Assembly (NCBI GenBank): GCA_038245725.1
Contig: JBBRSD010000003.1
Location: 1 to 64,000, forward strand
From: JBBRSD01 sp038245725
GTDB taxonomy: Bacteria > Actinomycetota > Coriobacteriia > Anaerosomatales > JAAXUF01
Length of the DNA: 64,000 nt
Reading direction: 5' to 3'
Shown: positions 17,388 through 26,065 of the stretch, one piece after another
How positions within the stretch are numbered: the stretch's first letter is position 1
How the letters are laid out: the number at the start of each line of letters is the position of its first letter
Translations under genes and position numbers: made by a program
Notes under the pieces: generated by a model
What the model was told of the DNA's origin: nothing
What the model saw: the letters and a program-made list of their open reading frames with translations, nothing else
Database searches by the model: none

Positions 17388-20126
17388 CTACTTCACGTAC
17401 ACGTACTTGTACGACTTCGTCTTGGTGGCCAGATGCCATCTGTCGGCGGGTGCGTAGGCGTAGAAACGGTACTTGCCGGCACCGAGGCTGAACTTGGCGC
17501 GATAGCGCGTCGATCCGTGATACGTGTAGTTCGGCGCCCACACGTTCCTGTACCAGACGTAGTGGCCTTTCGAGTTCCTGCGGTACAGCATGATCTTCAC
17601 GGACTTCACTCCGGCGGCGTGCTTCGGCGAGAGACTTCCGTACACGGTGTGTGATGAACCGTGAGTCCATGTGCTCGTGGCAACGGGCGTCCCGAGCTTG
17701 ACGCCGTGCTTCTTGAAGACGACGCGGAACGGTGACAGAGAGCTTGTCTGGATCATGACCGTGTGCTTCAGCGTGTTCCAAGCGATCGGTGCGAGGATCT
17801 CGGTCCCGCCACCGTGCTTGTAGTGGACGACGCGCAGATAGGGGACGTCTGAATCCGGAACCGCCGGGTCATACGGTAGGTTGAGCGTCCAGATGCCAGC
17901 GGTATCGGTACCGGTTGTCGTGACATTGAGTACTGCGTTGGATAGCCCGATATACCCGGTGGGCAGCGGCGGTGCCCCCTGCGGTACCGAGCCCGCTGCT
18001 GCGCTCAAGTTCACGCCGCCTGTGCCGCCGTCGGCCAGACCAGAGTCTCCGATCACGCCAGCGAACGCTCCTGAGAAGGTGCCGGCCGAGCTGAACGACA
18101 CCGGAGCTGGCACGAGAACGCTCGCGTACTTGTGCTCGCCAGCGCCAAGTGCGAAGTTCCACGTCCCGCCGCCGCGGCCGAAGTAGTCGTTGTACTCCAG
18201 GCGGTAGTTGCCGGTAGGCAGGACCTTCCACATCTTCTGGAACAGGCCGCCGGTCGTATAGCCCGAGTCTATCTCGAACCACTGCCCGCCATAGCTGTAC
18301 CAGACGTCACACCACACTGCGCCTGTCGGATAGCTTGGCCCATCGGCGTGCAGCGCGACGTACCCGCCTGGCGTGATCGTCTCATCGATATTCGCCGTGT
18401 CGGCCCCGATGGTCACCGCGACAGGCGTGTGATCCACCACGCCGCCGATAGGAGTCGCCGAGGAGTTCAGGGAGTCGACGAGCGGTTGCGCCTTGTAGGT
18501 GCGCCGGTAGTAGTCGCGGTATTGGATGGGGAGGGCCATCCCTGGGTTGTAGTCCGGGACGATGTTGACCTTGTAGTTCGAGCTGGTCGGCAGACCGCCG
18601 ATCGTGTAGTTGCCGTCTATGTCGGTGCGAGTCCACCAGCTGTCTGCCCCGACCCACGCGATTGCTCCGAGACTGGGGTCGAACGCCCGACGCGTGGCGT
18701 AGACGGTGCAGCCGGGAACGGTGTTGCCGTGACCGTCGTGGATGGTGCCGGAGACGCTTCCCCCGACGACAAGCGCCGGGTCCACGGTTGTCGTGCCAGT
18801 CACCGTGAAGGTCTTGGCGACATGCATATAGGGAACGTCCGGAGGCGACGCCTGGTCGCTGATCTCGAGCTTGATCTGGTTGCCTGCCAGGCCGGTGTCG
18901 GACGGAAGCCTGATCATGTACAGGCTGTTGGCGGCGCCGTTGGAAGGAACCCTCTTCAGCTGGTTCAAAGATGTCGATGACGGGTCGATCAGGTACGCGG
19001 TGATCCATGCGGCGACGTTCGAGCCGGGAGCCCCAGCCTCGGAGACATGACCCTTCACAACGTAGGAACCGGCAGCGGGAACCATCTGCACGAACTCGGT
19101 GTGTGCCGATGCGCTCGCGGTGAGTGTGACGGTCCCGTCGACGCTCGCATCGGTGTAGGACGTCGAATCGCCTTGCACCACGACGTGGTAGTCACCAGCG
19201 GGCAGGTACACGCTGCCGACGCCGTTGTCGCCGGTCGAGAAGGTGTACGTGTGCAGGCCCGGGTCCGCATCGGATGCCGCGGAGACATACATGCCTGGGA
19301 GCCAATACGAGTTGCCGGAGTACGTCTCGATTGCGTTGATCGAGAGCGCCTGTCCGAGGTCGAACTCGGTGACCGGGCGGTCAACCGTCCCGCCTTCGGT
19401 GACGGTGAATACGTCCGCCGGAGACAAAGTGGCCGGGTCTCCTTGCCAGTTCCAGCTCCTGGGGACCGCATGTGCCGGAAGCTCGCGGTTCTTACCCGAC
19501 AGCGTCAGCGACCATTCTCCTGGAGGCGCATCGTTGATCGCATATCGCCCATCGGATCCAGTGGTGCTCCAGCGACTGTAGAGAATCCCGCCCGAAGTGA
19601 TGTCAGCAGCCACTTGCGAGCCTTCGATGGGCGTGATGCCGTCCATCGCTCGGCCGCGAACGATGCCGTTGGATGCAAGCATGACGTCAGTGCCGCTGCT
19701 GACCATCGTTCCGCCGATGATGTGACGCCGGGTGTTGGTCGGACCGGCCCATTCGCCGTGCCACGGCATGGCCTCGGCATAGGCGGCGACGTGCTTCCGG
19801 TTGTTGGGATCGTTGACGTACATGTCGTACGTGCCTTGAATCACGTCCGTGATCACGTAGCGGCCGGTCGCATCGGTTGTGGCTTCTTGCGAGAAGCCCA
19901 TGTAGCCCCACTCCGAGGCGACCGAAGTCTCGCCGCTCACCTGCACCAGGACGTTGGGGATTCCCTCACCCAGACTGTCCGTGATGTAGCCGGTGATGGT
20001 GGCCGGCTGCGAAGGCCCGGTCGCCTGGGCAGCGACCGCAAGGCCGAAGACGCCAACGAGCAACGCGACCATGAAGCCGACGAGCCGAACGGGCGAACGT
20101 CGCATGAGATTACTGCGGCTCACCAT
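17388..20126 (-). CDS. Large secreted protein with carboxypeptidase-regulatory-like repeats
   Basis: A 912-residue exported protein. The signal peptide is LVGFMVALLVGVFGLAVAAQA. The body contains several carboxypeptidase-regulatory-like (CarboxypepD_reg) Ig-type units, each with an opening like ATITGYITDSLGEGIPNVLVQV and a DATGRYVITDVIQGTYD or DIDGNYTIGGLPTS motif. The C-terminal ~100 residues are rich in Tyr, Lys and His (SLSPKHAAGVKSVKIMLYRR to YKYVYVK) and look like an actinobacterial surface-module ending. No catalytic motif seen; probably a structural or adhesive surface protein. I start at ATG 20126, preceded by GAAGGGAAGGGG; an ATG at 20207 would precede the signal with 27 implausible residues. 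Confidence 0.8.
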   Translation of the reverse strand: MVSRSNLMRRSPVRLVGFMVALLVGVFGLAVAAQATGPSQPATITGYITDSLGEGIPNVLVQVSGETSVASEWGYMGFSQEATTDATGRYVITDVIQGTYDMYVNDPNNRKHVAAYAEAMPWHGEWAGPTNTRRHIIGGTMVSSGTDVMLASNGIVRGRAMDGITPIEGSQVAADITSGGILYSRWSTTGSDGRYAINDAPPGEWSLTLSGKNRELPAHAVPRSWNWQGDPATLSPADVFTVTEGGTVDRPVTEFDLGQALSINAIETYSGNSYWLPGMYVSAASDADPGLHTYTFSTGDNGVGSVYLPAGDYHVVVQGDSTSYTDASVDGTVTLTASASAHTEFVQMVPAAGSYVVKGHVSEAGAPGSNVAAWITAYLIDPSSTSLNQLKRVPSNGAANSLYMIRLPSDTGLAGNQIKLEISDQASPPDVPYMHVAKTFTVTGTTTVDPALVVGGSVSGTIHDGHGNTVPGCTVYATRRAFDPSLGAIAWVGADSWWTRTDIDGNYTIGGLPTSSNYKVNIVPDYNPGMALPIQYRDYYRRTYKAQPLVDSLNSSATPIGGVVDHTPVAVTIGADTANIDETITPGGYVALHADGPSYPTGAVWCDVWYSYGGQWFEIDSGYTTGGLFQKMWKVLPTGNYRLEYNDYFGRGGGTWNFALGAGEHKYASVLVPAPVSFSSAGTFSGAFAGVIGDSGLADGGTGGVNLSAAAGSVPQGAPPLPTGYIGLSNAVLNVTTTGTDTAGIWTLNLPYDPAVPDSDVPYLRVVHYKHGGGTEILAPIAWNTLKHTVMIQTSSLSPFRVVFKKHGVKLGTPVATSTWTHGSSHTVYGSLSPKHAAGVKSVKIMLYRRNSKGHYVWYRNVWAPNYTYHGSTRYRAKFSLGAGKYRFYAYAPADRWHLATKTKSYKYVYVK

Positions 20127-20231
20127 GCACCCCTTCCCTTCATGTGCGGCCCGGCGGACCGCTCTCGCCGGGGCGTCCCCACGCCTGGAGCGAGTTGGTC
20201 TCCACAATATACGCCCGTGCGCGCCCTGCGC

Positions 20232-20789
20232 CTACGGCGTTGGCGCCTTGACCGCGGAGAGTGTGGGCACGAGCCGGTCTCCCGCAGCCACGAACGTGAG
20301 GACACCCGTCATCGTTCCGCCGCCGTAGACCACGCCTTCATTCTTGGGATCCATACTCAGCAGCAGCGTCTTGTTGCGCAGCCCGTCGGCCCGCGGAGCA
20401 GTGCCAAGACCCGTCGCCGAGACGATCGTGACCGCGACGGTGAGTCCTCGCGCATCGCTTGGTCCGTAGCCCCACGGGCGGAAGCGGACAGTGTAGGCCG
20501 AGCCGCTCGGCAGCTTGCCCAGCAACAAGCCGGCGATGACGTTGGGCGGAGAGTCGCGCAGCGGGTGCAGAGGCGCGCCGTCAGCTGCAGGCCTGGTCGA
20601 GGCGATGGGCGCGAGCCTCGAGGGCATCGGCTGAGGCTGGCGCGCGACAGCACCGGCCGTCGACGTAGTGCTCGCCGAGGAGGCCGCGGGACTGCGCACG
20701 TTCGCGCGGTTGAGCAGCAGCTGTCCCCCGACGAGGGCCGCCGCCGCGACGATCGCCCCCGCTGCAATGAGCATCCACCTGCGACGCAT
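20232..20789 (-). CDS. Single-pass membrane protein of unknown function
   Basis: A 185-residue protein with an N-terminal anchor (WMLIAAGAIVAAAALVGGQLLL), an Ala/Ser/Thr/Pro linker, and a beta-rich extracytoplasmic domain containing VIAGLLLGKLPSGSAYTVRFRPWG and GVVYGGGTMTGVLTFVAAGDRL. ATG 20789 is preceded by GAGGAGGACGA, 20 bases after the O-antigen-ligase-like gene, so it is probably in its operon. I do not recognise the family. Confidence 0.65.
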   Translation of the reverse strand: MRRRWMLIAAGAIVAAAALVGGQLLLNRANVRSPAASSASTTSTAGAVARQPQPMPSRLAPIASTRPAADGAPLHPLRDSPPNVIAGLLLGKLPSGSAYTVRFRPWGYGPSDARGLTVAVTIVSATGLGTAPRADGLRNKTLLLSMDPKNEGVVYGGGTMTGVLTFVAAGDRLVPTLSAVKAPTP

Positions 20790-20809
20790 TCGTCCTCCTC
20801 GGACCGGTC

Positions 20810-22840
20810 CTAGGGTGCCGACATCTGGGCTGAGCGCGCCAGCACGGCGGCACGCTGCTGCGCTTCTGCGGCTTTGCTGGTCTCGCCTGCGGTTGCGTAC
20901 GTGGTCGCGAGACCCGACCACGCCTGAGCATCGTTCGGAGCATACTTCACGGCCGTCTCGAACGCTTCGATCGCGGCGTCGATCTCTCCGAGCGCGGCCA
21001 GGACCGTGCCCTTCGCCGCCCACCGGTAGCCATTCTGCGGGTCGAGCGAGATCGCGCGCTGGACGAGCGGGAGCGCACGCGCCACCTGGGCCGTGTCGTG
21101 TCCGCGCAGACCGGCAGCGATGTAGACGTCGGCTGTCTGGGCGGCAGCCACCGGGTCGAGCGGCAGCCGGCGTTCGGTCGACTCCATCGCGGCCCTCGCG
21201 TCGGCAAAGAGGATGCTGTCGCCTCCCGCGGCCAGGGTCTGCGTGGCTGCGCGCCCAAGCGCCCACGGCAGCGCGGGCTCCCACGGCGCGAGCCGAACCG
21301 CGTCCACGAACTGCGCGCGGGGTTCGGCCCACGGTCGCCCTGCCGAGACCAGTGCATAGCCGCGGGCCACGTCGCGGTCGGCGACCACGAGTCCGCCGGC
21401 GAGGAGCGCCGCACCCGCAAGCAGTGCCGCGACCGCGGCGGCGAGGGCGCGCGCGGGCGTCAGCCGCGAGGCGACGCCGGCCCACGCGGGCTCGCTATCG
21501 CGCGCGCTGCCACACGTGAGAGCCAGAGCGAGCATGACCGCAAGCAGCGGCGCGGTATCGAGGGTCGCGAAGTGGAACTGCAGTGCGGCCGTGCCTCCCG
21601 CGACGGACGCTGCGAGCGCGGGGCCGGCGAGCCGCTCGCTGTCTTCGCGACTATCGCGCGCCTGCAGAAGCCGCCACGACGCGAGTAGCGCTTCGCCAAT
21701 GAGCCACACCAGCGCGACGAGTGCGAACACTCCCGCGGAGACGGCCGCCGATGCGAAGAGGTTGTGCGGATCGTCGAGCTCCTGGATGCCGGTTTCGCCT
21801 GCCTGCATCGCGGCGGTTCGTCTCGGCGGGAAGGCGTACCGGAAAGAGGCGGGGCCGAAGCCGAGAAGCGGGCGCTCGGCGACGAGGCGGGTTGATGCGG
21901 TCCACACCTCGGTGCGCCAGCCCGGCGTGCCTGACGATGGGTCGAGCAGCGCGCCCAGGCGACCGGATGCCGATGGTACGAGCAGTGCCGTGAGCGCGAG
22001 GGCGGCGGCAAGCGCGCCCAGCGCGATGACGCCTGCCCGAAGCCGGGTGCGTGCGTCCCAGCTGCGGCCTTCCAGCAGCAGCCATGCGAGCGCGCCACAC
22101 GCGGCGCCGACCCAGGCGCCGCGTGAAAGCGACCACGCGAGCGTGGTCGCGCCGCCTGCGAGTGCGGCCCACGCGACCGCACGCCACGCGCCCGTCTCGG
22201 CGCGCGCCCGGGCGAGCACGAGGGGCAGCGCCAAGCACAGGAATACACCGAGGTTCGAGCCGTTGCCCAGCGTGGACTGCACGCGCCTCACCACGAGCTG
22301 CCGGGCCCACGTGACGGGGTCGGCGCCAGCGAACTGCACCGCCGCGTATGCCGCGATGAGCGCCACGGTGACCACCGCTGCGCGCCCAAGCGTCGTCCAG
22401 ATGCGGTCGAAGTCCGGGACCGCGTACGCGCCGAATCCCACGACCGCCGAGACGAGAAGCAGCAGCAGGCCCTGGTACTCGGGGTAGTGACCCACGAGGG
22501 ACTGCGAGGGGTCGATTGAGATGATCGTCGCGAGTGAGGCGAGTGCTACGAGCGCTGCGGCTGGCCAGACGCTTCGCTGCGAGCTCGTACGGCGCGCTGC
22601 CGAGAGGGTCCGCGCCGGCTCCATCGCGAGCCCGGCTGCCGTGCATGCCGCGCCGAGCAGGAGCACGGCCCCCTTGGCGGGTCCGAAGGGGTTGTAGCCG
22701 CCGGGCAGCATCGTGATCGACACGCCGAACGTCGCGATGACGACGCCGGCGAGCACGAACTGCTCACCTACGGAGCCAGTGGTCTTCTCGGCGAGTGAAC
22801 CGGGCGCAGAGCTGCCCGATCTCGGGGTCCTAGCGTTCAT
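20810..22840 (-). CDS. O-antigen ligase/polymerase family membrane protein with C-terminal TPR repeats
   Basis: A 676-residue polytopic protein. About twelve hydrophobic segments surround a Wzy_C-type region: SRGAWVGAACGALAWLLLEG, RLVAERPLLGFGPASFRYAFPP and ELDDPHNLFASAAVSAGVFAL (the GxGP and HN motifs of the ligase family). Residues from about 495 are soluble and contain tetratricopeptide repeats, clearest in ALPLVQRAISLDPQNGYRWAAKGTVLAALGEIDAAIEAFETAVKYAPND. Members attach or polymerise surface glycans or glycosylate exported proteins; the donor is unknown. No other glycan genes adjoin it except the small membrane protein downstream. Confidence 0.85.
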   Translation of the reverse strand: MNARTPRSGSSAPGSLAEKTTGSVGEQFVLAGVVIATFGVSITMLPGGYNPFGPAKGAVLLLGAACTAAGLAMEPARTLSAARRTSSQRSVWPAAALVALASLATIISIDPSQSLVGHYPEYQGLLLLLVSAVVGFGAYAVPDFDRIWTTLGRAAVVTVALIAAYAAVQFAGADPVTWARQLVVRRVQSTLGNGSNLGVFLCLALPLVLARARAETGAWRAVAWAALAGGATTLAWSLSRGAWVGAACGALAWLLLEGRSWDARTRLRAGVIALGALAAALALTALLVPSASGRLGALLDPSSGTPGWRTEVWTASTRLVAERPLLGFGPASFRYAFPPRRTAAMQAGETGIQELDDPHNLFASAAVSAGVFALVALVWLIGEALLASWRLLQARDSREDSERLAGPALAASVAGGTAALQFHFATLDTAPLLAVMLALALTCGSARDSEPAWAGVASRLTPARALAAAVAALLAGAALLAGGLVVADRDVARGYALVSAGRPWAEPRAQFVDAVRLAPWEPALPWALGRAATQTLAAGGDSILFADARAAMESTERRLPLDPVAAAQTADVYIAAGLRGHDTAQVARALPLVQRAISLDPQNGYRWAAKGTVLAALGEIDAAIEAFETAVKYAPNDAQAWSGLATTYATAGETSKAAEAQQRAAVLARSAQMSAP

Positions 22841-22893
22841 CGCTCACACAGTAGCACGCGGGCCCGTGGGCGCCTGAGGTAGCGGCAGCGGCT

Positions 22894-24375
22894 TCAGTAG
22901 ATGTGGTAGCCGTTGCGGCCGGCGCGCTTGACCCGGTACATCGCGATGTCGGCATGCTCGAGAAGGTTGTCGGGGCTCACGCCGTCCTGGCCGGTCACCG
23001 AGACGCCGATGCTCGCCGTTATCTCGATCATCTGGTTGTGGATCTCGAGGGGTTCGGTGAGACACGAGATGAGTTTCCGCGCGACCAGGTCGACCTCGTC
23101 ACGGTTGTTCACATCTGGCATGAGCAGCGTGAATTCATCACCGCCGAAACGGGCCACCGTGTCGCTGGCGCGCGCGCAGCTGGTCAGTCGGGCGCCTACG
23201 CCGATAAGAAGCTCGTCACCGAACGCATGGCCGAAGCGGTCGTTGATCGGCTTGAAGTTATCCAGATCGATGAAGAAGAGCGCGACCTCGGTGTGCCGCC
23301 GGTTCGCTCCGGCCAGCGCCATCGTCAGCCGGTCGAGCAGCAGCTTTCGGTTGGGGAGTTTGGTGAGCTCGTCGTGGAATGCCGCGTTGTGAATCTGTAC
23401 CTGTTCTCGGCGGCGTTCGGTCACATCGCTGAAGAAGATGGCCATCGAGTTCGCACCGATCTGGAACGCGTGTACTTCGAGCGTGCCGCTCTTGCCTTCG
23501 GCGAAGTACGGTACCGACTCCGAGTGCATCGAGCCGCCGCCCTTTGCTATCTCCTTGAACTTCGAGAGCAGCTGTCCGCTCGACAACGCCGAGAAGGCTT
23601 CTTCGATGCTCGACCCGATGAACTGACCGGCTTCTGCCCCGAGGACGACACTAGCCGCGTGGTTGACGTGCACGACCAGGAGCGAACCCTGCTTCGTCAG
23701 CTCGCAGACGAACGCCCCGAAGGGAGCGTTGTCGACCACATCACGAAGGCGCTGCTCGGCGAGGAGCCTCTTGTCGGCCTCGCGGTTCGCACGATCCCGT
23801 GTGGCCCCGATGTTGACAGCGAGCACGGCCTCGAGGAAGCCGATGATGACGAAGTACGCGATGTATGCCGAACCGAGGATCCACGGCCGGCCCGCGACCG
23901 CACTCGGCGGCAGGAGGTGGTGGTTCTCGGCATATACGAAGACGAGCGTCGTCACAACGCCGAAGGCGGCGGCAGGCAGACTTCCGCGCGCGCCGAGCGT
24001 GAGCCCCGCGAACCCTGCGACGAGGATCAGAGCGACCAGGTTGGGGGAGGTCAGGCCCCCCGAGTACCACGCGGCGACCGAGAAGAGCATCCAGCACGAC
24101 ATCCCGAGCAGCACGCTGGCGGCGACAGGGTGAGCGGCGCGGTTGAGCATGAAGGCGAGCAGCGTCGCGCCCGCCAGAATGACGGCGATGGTGAGCGCCA
24201 GTGCAAACGTGTTGGGCGCAAGGAACGCGAGCACGAGGATGATGGGCACGACGACCGCAAGAAGCGCCCACGCGATCACCGTGTTTGCGACGGCGAGCGT
24301 CCTGCGGAGTTCATCGTCGAGAGAGGCAGGTTTGCCCAGATGCCACAGACCAGGCGCGCGTCCCCGTTTGCTCAA
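22894..24375 (-). CDS. Membrane diguanylate cyclase (7TM-like sensor, PAS, GGDEF)
   Basis: Makes c-di-GMP from two GTP. The N-terminal ~190 residues hold several membrane helices (TVIAWALLAVVVPIILVLAFLAP onward, to YIAYFVIIGFLEAVLAV). A coiled stretch leads to a PAS-like domain (RLRDVVDNAPFGAFVCEL to AIFFSDVTERR) and a GGDEF domain starting DELTKLPNRKLLLDRL. The active site FGGDEF is intact and an inhibitory RxxD (RASD) sits five residues before the FGGDEF core. I prefer TTG 24375 because GGGGGA lies seven bases upstream; ATG 24456 has no ribosome site. No EAL domain. Confidence 0.88.
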   Translation of the reverse strand: MSKRGRAPGLWHLGKPASLDDELRRTLAVANTVIAWALLAVVVPIILVLAFLAPNTFALALTIAVILAGATLLAFMLNRAAHPVAASVLLGMSCWMLFSVAAWYSGGLTSPNLVALILVAGFAGLTLGARGSLPAAAFGVVTTLVFVYAENHHLLPPSAVAGRPWILGSAYIAYFVIIGFLEAVLAVNIGATRDRANREADKRLLAEQRLRDVVDNAPFGAFVCELTKQGSLLVVHVNHAASVVLGAEAGQFIGSSIEEAFSALSSGQLLSKFKEIAKGGGSMHSESVPYFAEGKSGTLEVHAFQIGANSMAIFFSDVTERRREQVQIHNAAFHDELTKLPNRKLLLDRLTMALAGANRRHTEVALFFIDLDNFKPINDRFGHAFGDELLIGVGARLTSCARASDTVARFGGDEFTLLMPDVNNRDEVDLVARKLISCLTEPLEIHNQMIEITASIGVSVTGQDGVSPDNLLEHADIAMYRVKRAGRNGYHIY

Positions 24376-24538
24376 AGTCGTTTCCCCCAGTTGCGCCAGC
24401 ACGCGGTAACGGCCCCCCGTCGCCGCCACCATACCCCAAGAAGCAACCGGGCGCATGGGCGGTGCGGCAGATGGCCGGCTTGGGCTAAGCTGCGAGGTGC
24501 ACAGAGTTGAGCAAGCAACCGCTCGGGAGGTCTGAGAA

Positions 24539-25687
24539 ATGCTCTATCGCAAGCTCGGCAGGACCGACGTCGACGTCTCGATTCTCGGCTTCGGGTGCAT
24601 GCGGCTGCCCATCATCGATGGCAAGCCGAACCAGATCGACTACGATCTGGCCACCGAGATGCTCCACTACGCCATCGACAACGGCGTGAACTACGTCGAC
24701 ACCGCCTACTTCTACCACGCGACATCGATGGGGCAGAAGGGCGAGAGCGAGCCGTTCCTGGGGCAGGCGCTTTCCGGCGGGTGGCGCGACCGCGTCAACC
24801 TCGCGACGAAGATGCCGCTCGGCTTCTGCAAGGAGTGCGGTGACATGGAGCGCCTTCTGACCGAGCAGCTCGAGCGGCTGCAAACCGACCATCTCGACTT
24901 CTACCTGCTGCACGGCATGAACGGCGCGACCTGGGACCGCATGAAGGGGCTCGGCGTCATCGACTTCCTCGAGTCCGCCGTCGCCGATGGCCGCATCCGA
25001 TTCCCGGCCTTCTCCTTCCACGGCTCTGCCGAGGACTTCGTGCGCATCTGCGACGAGTACGACGGTTGGGCTTTCGGCCAGATCCAGTACAACTACATGG
25101 ACACCGAGTTTCAGGCGGGCTACGCGGGACTTCGCCATGCCGCCGACAAGGGCATGGGTGTCGTGGCGATGGAGCCGCTCAGAGGCGGCAAGCTCGCCGA
25201 CGGCCTGCCCGATGCGATGCGGCCCGTCTTCGACGAGCGGCCCGAAGGCTGGAGTCCCGCCGAGTGGGCGCTGCGCTACGTCTGGAACGAGCCGGGCGTG
25301 AGCCTGCTCCTCTCCGGCATGAGCTCGATGTCACAGGTCGTCGACAACATCGCATCTGCCGAGAAGGGGTTGCCCGAGTCGCTTTCCGACGACCAGCTGG
25401 CCGTCTACGAGCGCGCTGCCGTGACGTTGCGGGAGAACATTAAGGCCGATTGCACGCGGTGTCGCTACTGCATGCCGTGTCCCTCGGGCGTCGACATTCC
25501 GAGCGTGCTGGCGGCGCTCAACAACGCCGCGATGTGGGGCGAAGCGAACCCGTGGCTCACTGGCTACCTTGTCGTCCAAGGCAAGGCCTCGCTATGCACC
25601 GAGTGCGGTCAGTGCTTGGATATGTGCCCGCAGGGGCTGCCCATCCCGGACCTCATGAAAGACGCGGTGGCGACCTTCGGCCAGTAA
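24539..25687 (+). CDS. Aldo/keto reductase fused to a 4Fe-4S dicluster domain
   Basis: A 382-residue oxidoreductase. The aldo/keto reductase barrel covers residues 1-290: LGRTDVDVSILGFGCMRLP, YVDTAYFYHATS (with the catalytic Asp and Tyr), ATKMPLG (catalytic Lys) and LDFYLLHGMN. The last ~90 residues add two cluster motifs, CTRCRYCMPCPSGVDIP and CTECGQCLDMCPQGLPIP. This architecture is common in anaerobes, and the substrate is not known. It probably exchanges electrons with ferredoxin. The ATG follows GGGAGG. Stand-alone gene, divergent from the GGDEF gene. Confidence 0.93.
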   Translation: MLYRKLGRTDVDVSILGFGCMRLPIIDGKPNQIDYDLATEMLHYAIDNGVNYVDTAYFYHATSMGQKGESEPFLGQALSGGWRDRVNLATKMPLGFCKECGDMERLLTEQLERLQTDHLDFYLLHGMNGATWDRMKGLGVIDFLESAVADGRIRFPAFSFHGSAEDFVRICDEYDGWAFGQIQYNYMDTEFQAGYAGLRHAADKGMGVVAMEPLRGGKLADGLPDAMRPVFDERPEGWSPAEWALRYVWNEPGVSLLLSGMSSMSQVVDNIASAEKGLPESLSDDQLAVYERAAVTLRENIKADCTRCRYCMPCPSGVDIPSVLAALNNAAMWGEANPWLTGYLVVQGKASLCTECGQCLDMCPQGLPIPDLMKDAVATFGQ

Positions 25688-25731
25688 GTAGTGCGCCGGG
25701 GGCCAAAGCGGGCGTCGCGCAGGCGGGCTGC

Positions 25732-25989
25732 TTACCTAGAGCCCAGGCGCTCGCGTAGACCGCTTGTGAGATCGTCGCGCTCGTCTTGGGTGAGCGCCTT
25801 GATCGACTCCCAGACCTCCGGGCAGTGATACTCGGTCGGCAGCTGCAGCTCCTCTCGGAGCGCGCCGTCAACGAGCTTGTGATGGTGCTTGTCGTACGGG
25901 AGGTCGAGCGCCTCGAACAGCCAGGTCATGTGTCGCATGTAGCAGGTCACGGATTCCTCCTCTTGGGGCGGCTTTGGCGGCGGAGCCAT
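25732..25989 (-). CDS. Small conserved-looking protein, function unknown
   Basis: An 85-residue acidic protein: after a proline-rich start it reads VTCYMRHMTWLFEALDLPYDKHHHKLVDGALREELQLP, with one Cys-Tyr-Met-Arg-His run and a KHHHK patch, then TEYHCPEVWESIKALTQDERDDL. I believe similar small proteins occur in other actinomycetes, but I cannot name the family. Codon use matches its neighbours. It is convergent with the aldo/keto reductase gene and lies beyond the terminator of the S55 peptidase gene. Confidence 0.6.
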   Translation of the reverse strand: MAPPPKPPQEEESVTCYMRHMTWLFEALDLPYDKHHHKLVDGALREELQLPTEYHCPEVWESIKALTQDERDDLTSGLRERLGSR

Positions 25990-26013
25990 CTTTGGATGTA
26001 CCCCATAAACGAC

Positions 26014-26043
26014 CGACGCCCGAGGCGAGAGCCCCGGGCGTCG
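26014..26043 (-). terminator. Terminator of the S55 peptidase gene
   Basis: CGACGCCCG and CGGGCGTCG are exact inverted copies around a 12-base loop, followed on the minus strand by GTCGTTTATG. It lies just after the stop of the peptidase gene and before the 85-residue gene. Confidence 0.7.
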
Positions 26044-26065
26044 TGGTTTCATGCTGCCATGCGTG

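Noticed and set aside
24428..24440. A half-site ATACCCCA near the GGDEF gene
   Set aside because: Lacks the second half, so it is not a third copy of the sulfur-block operator.
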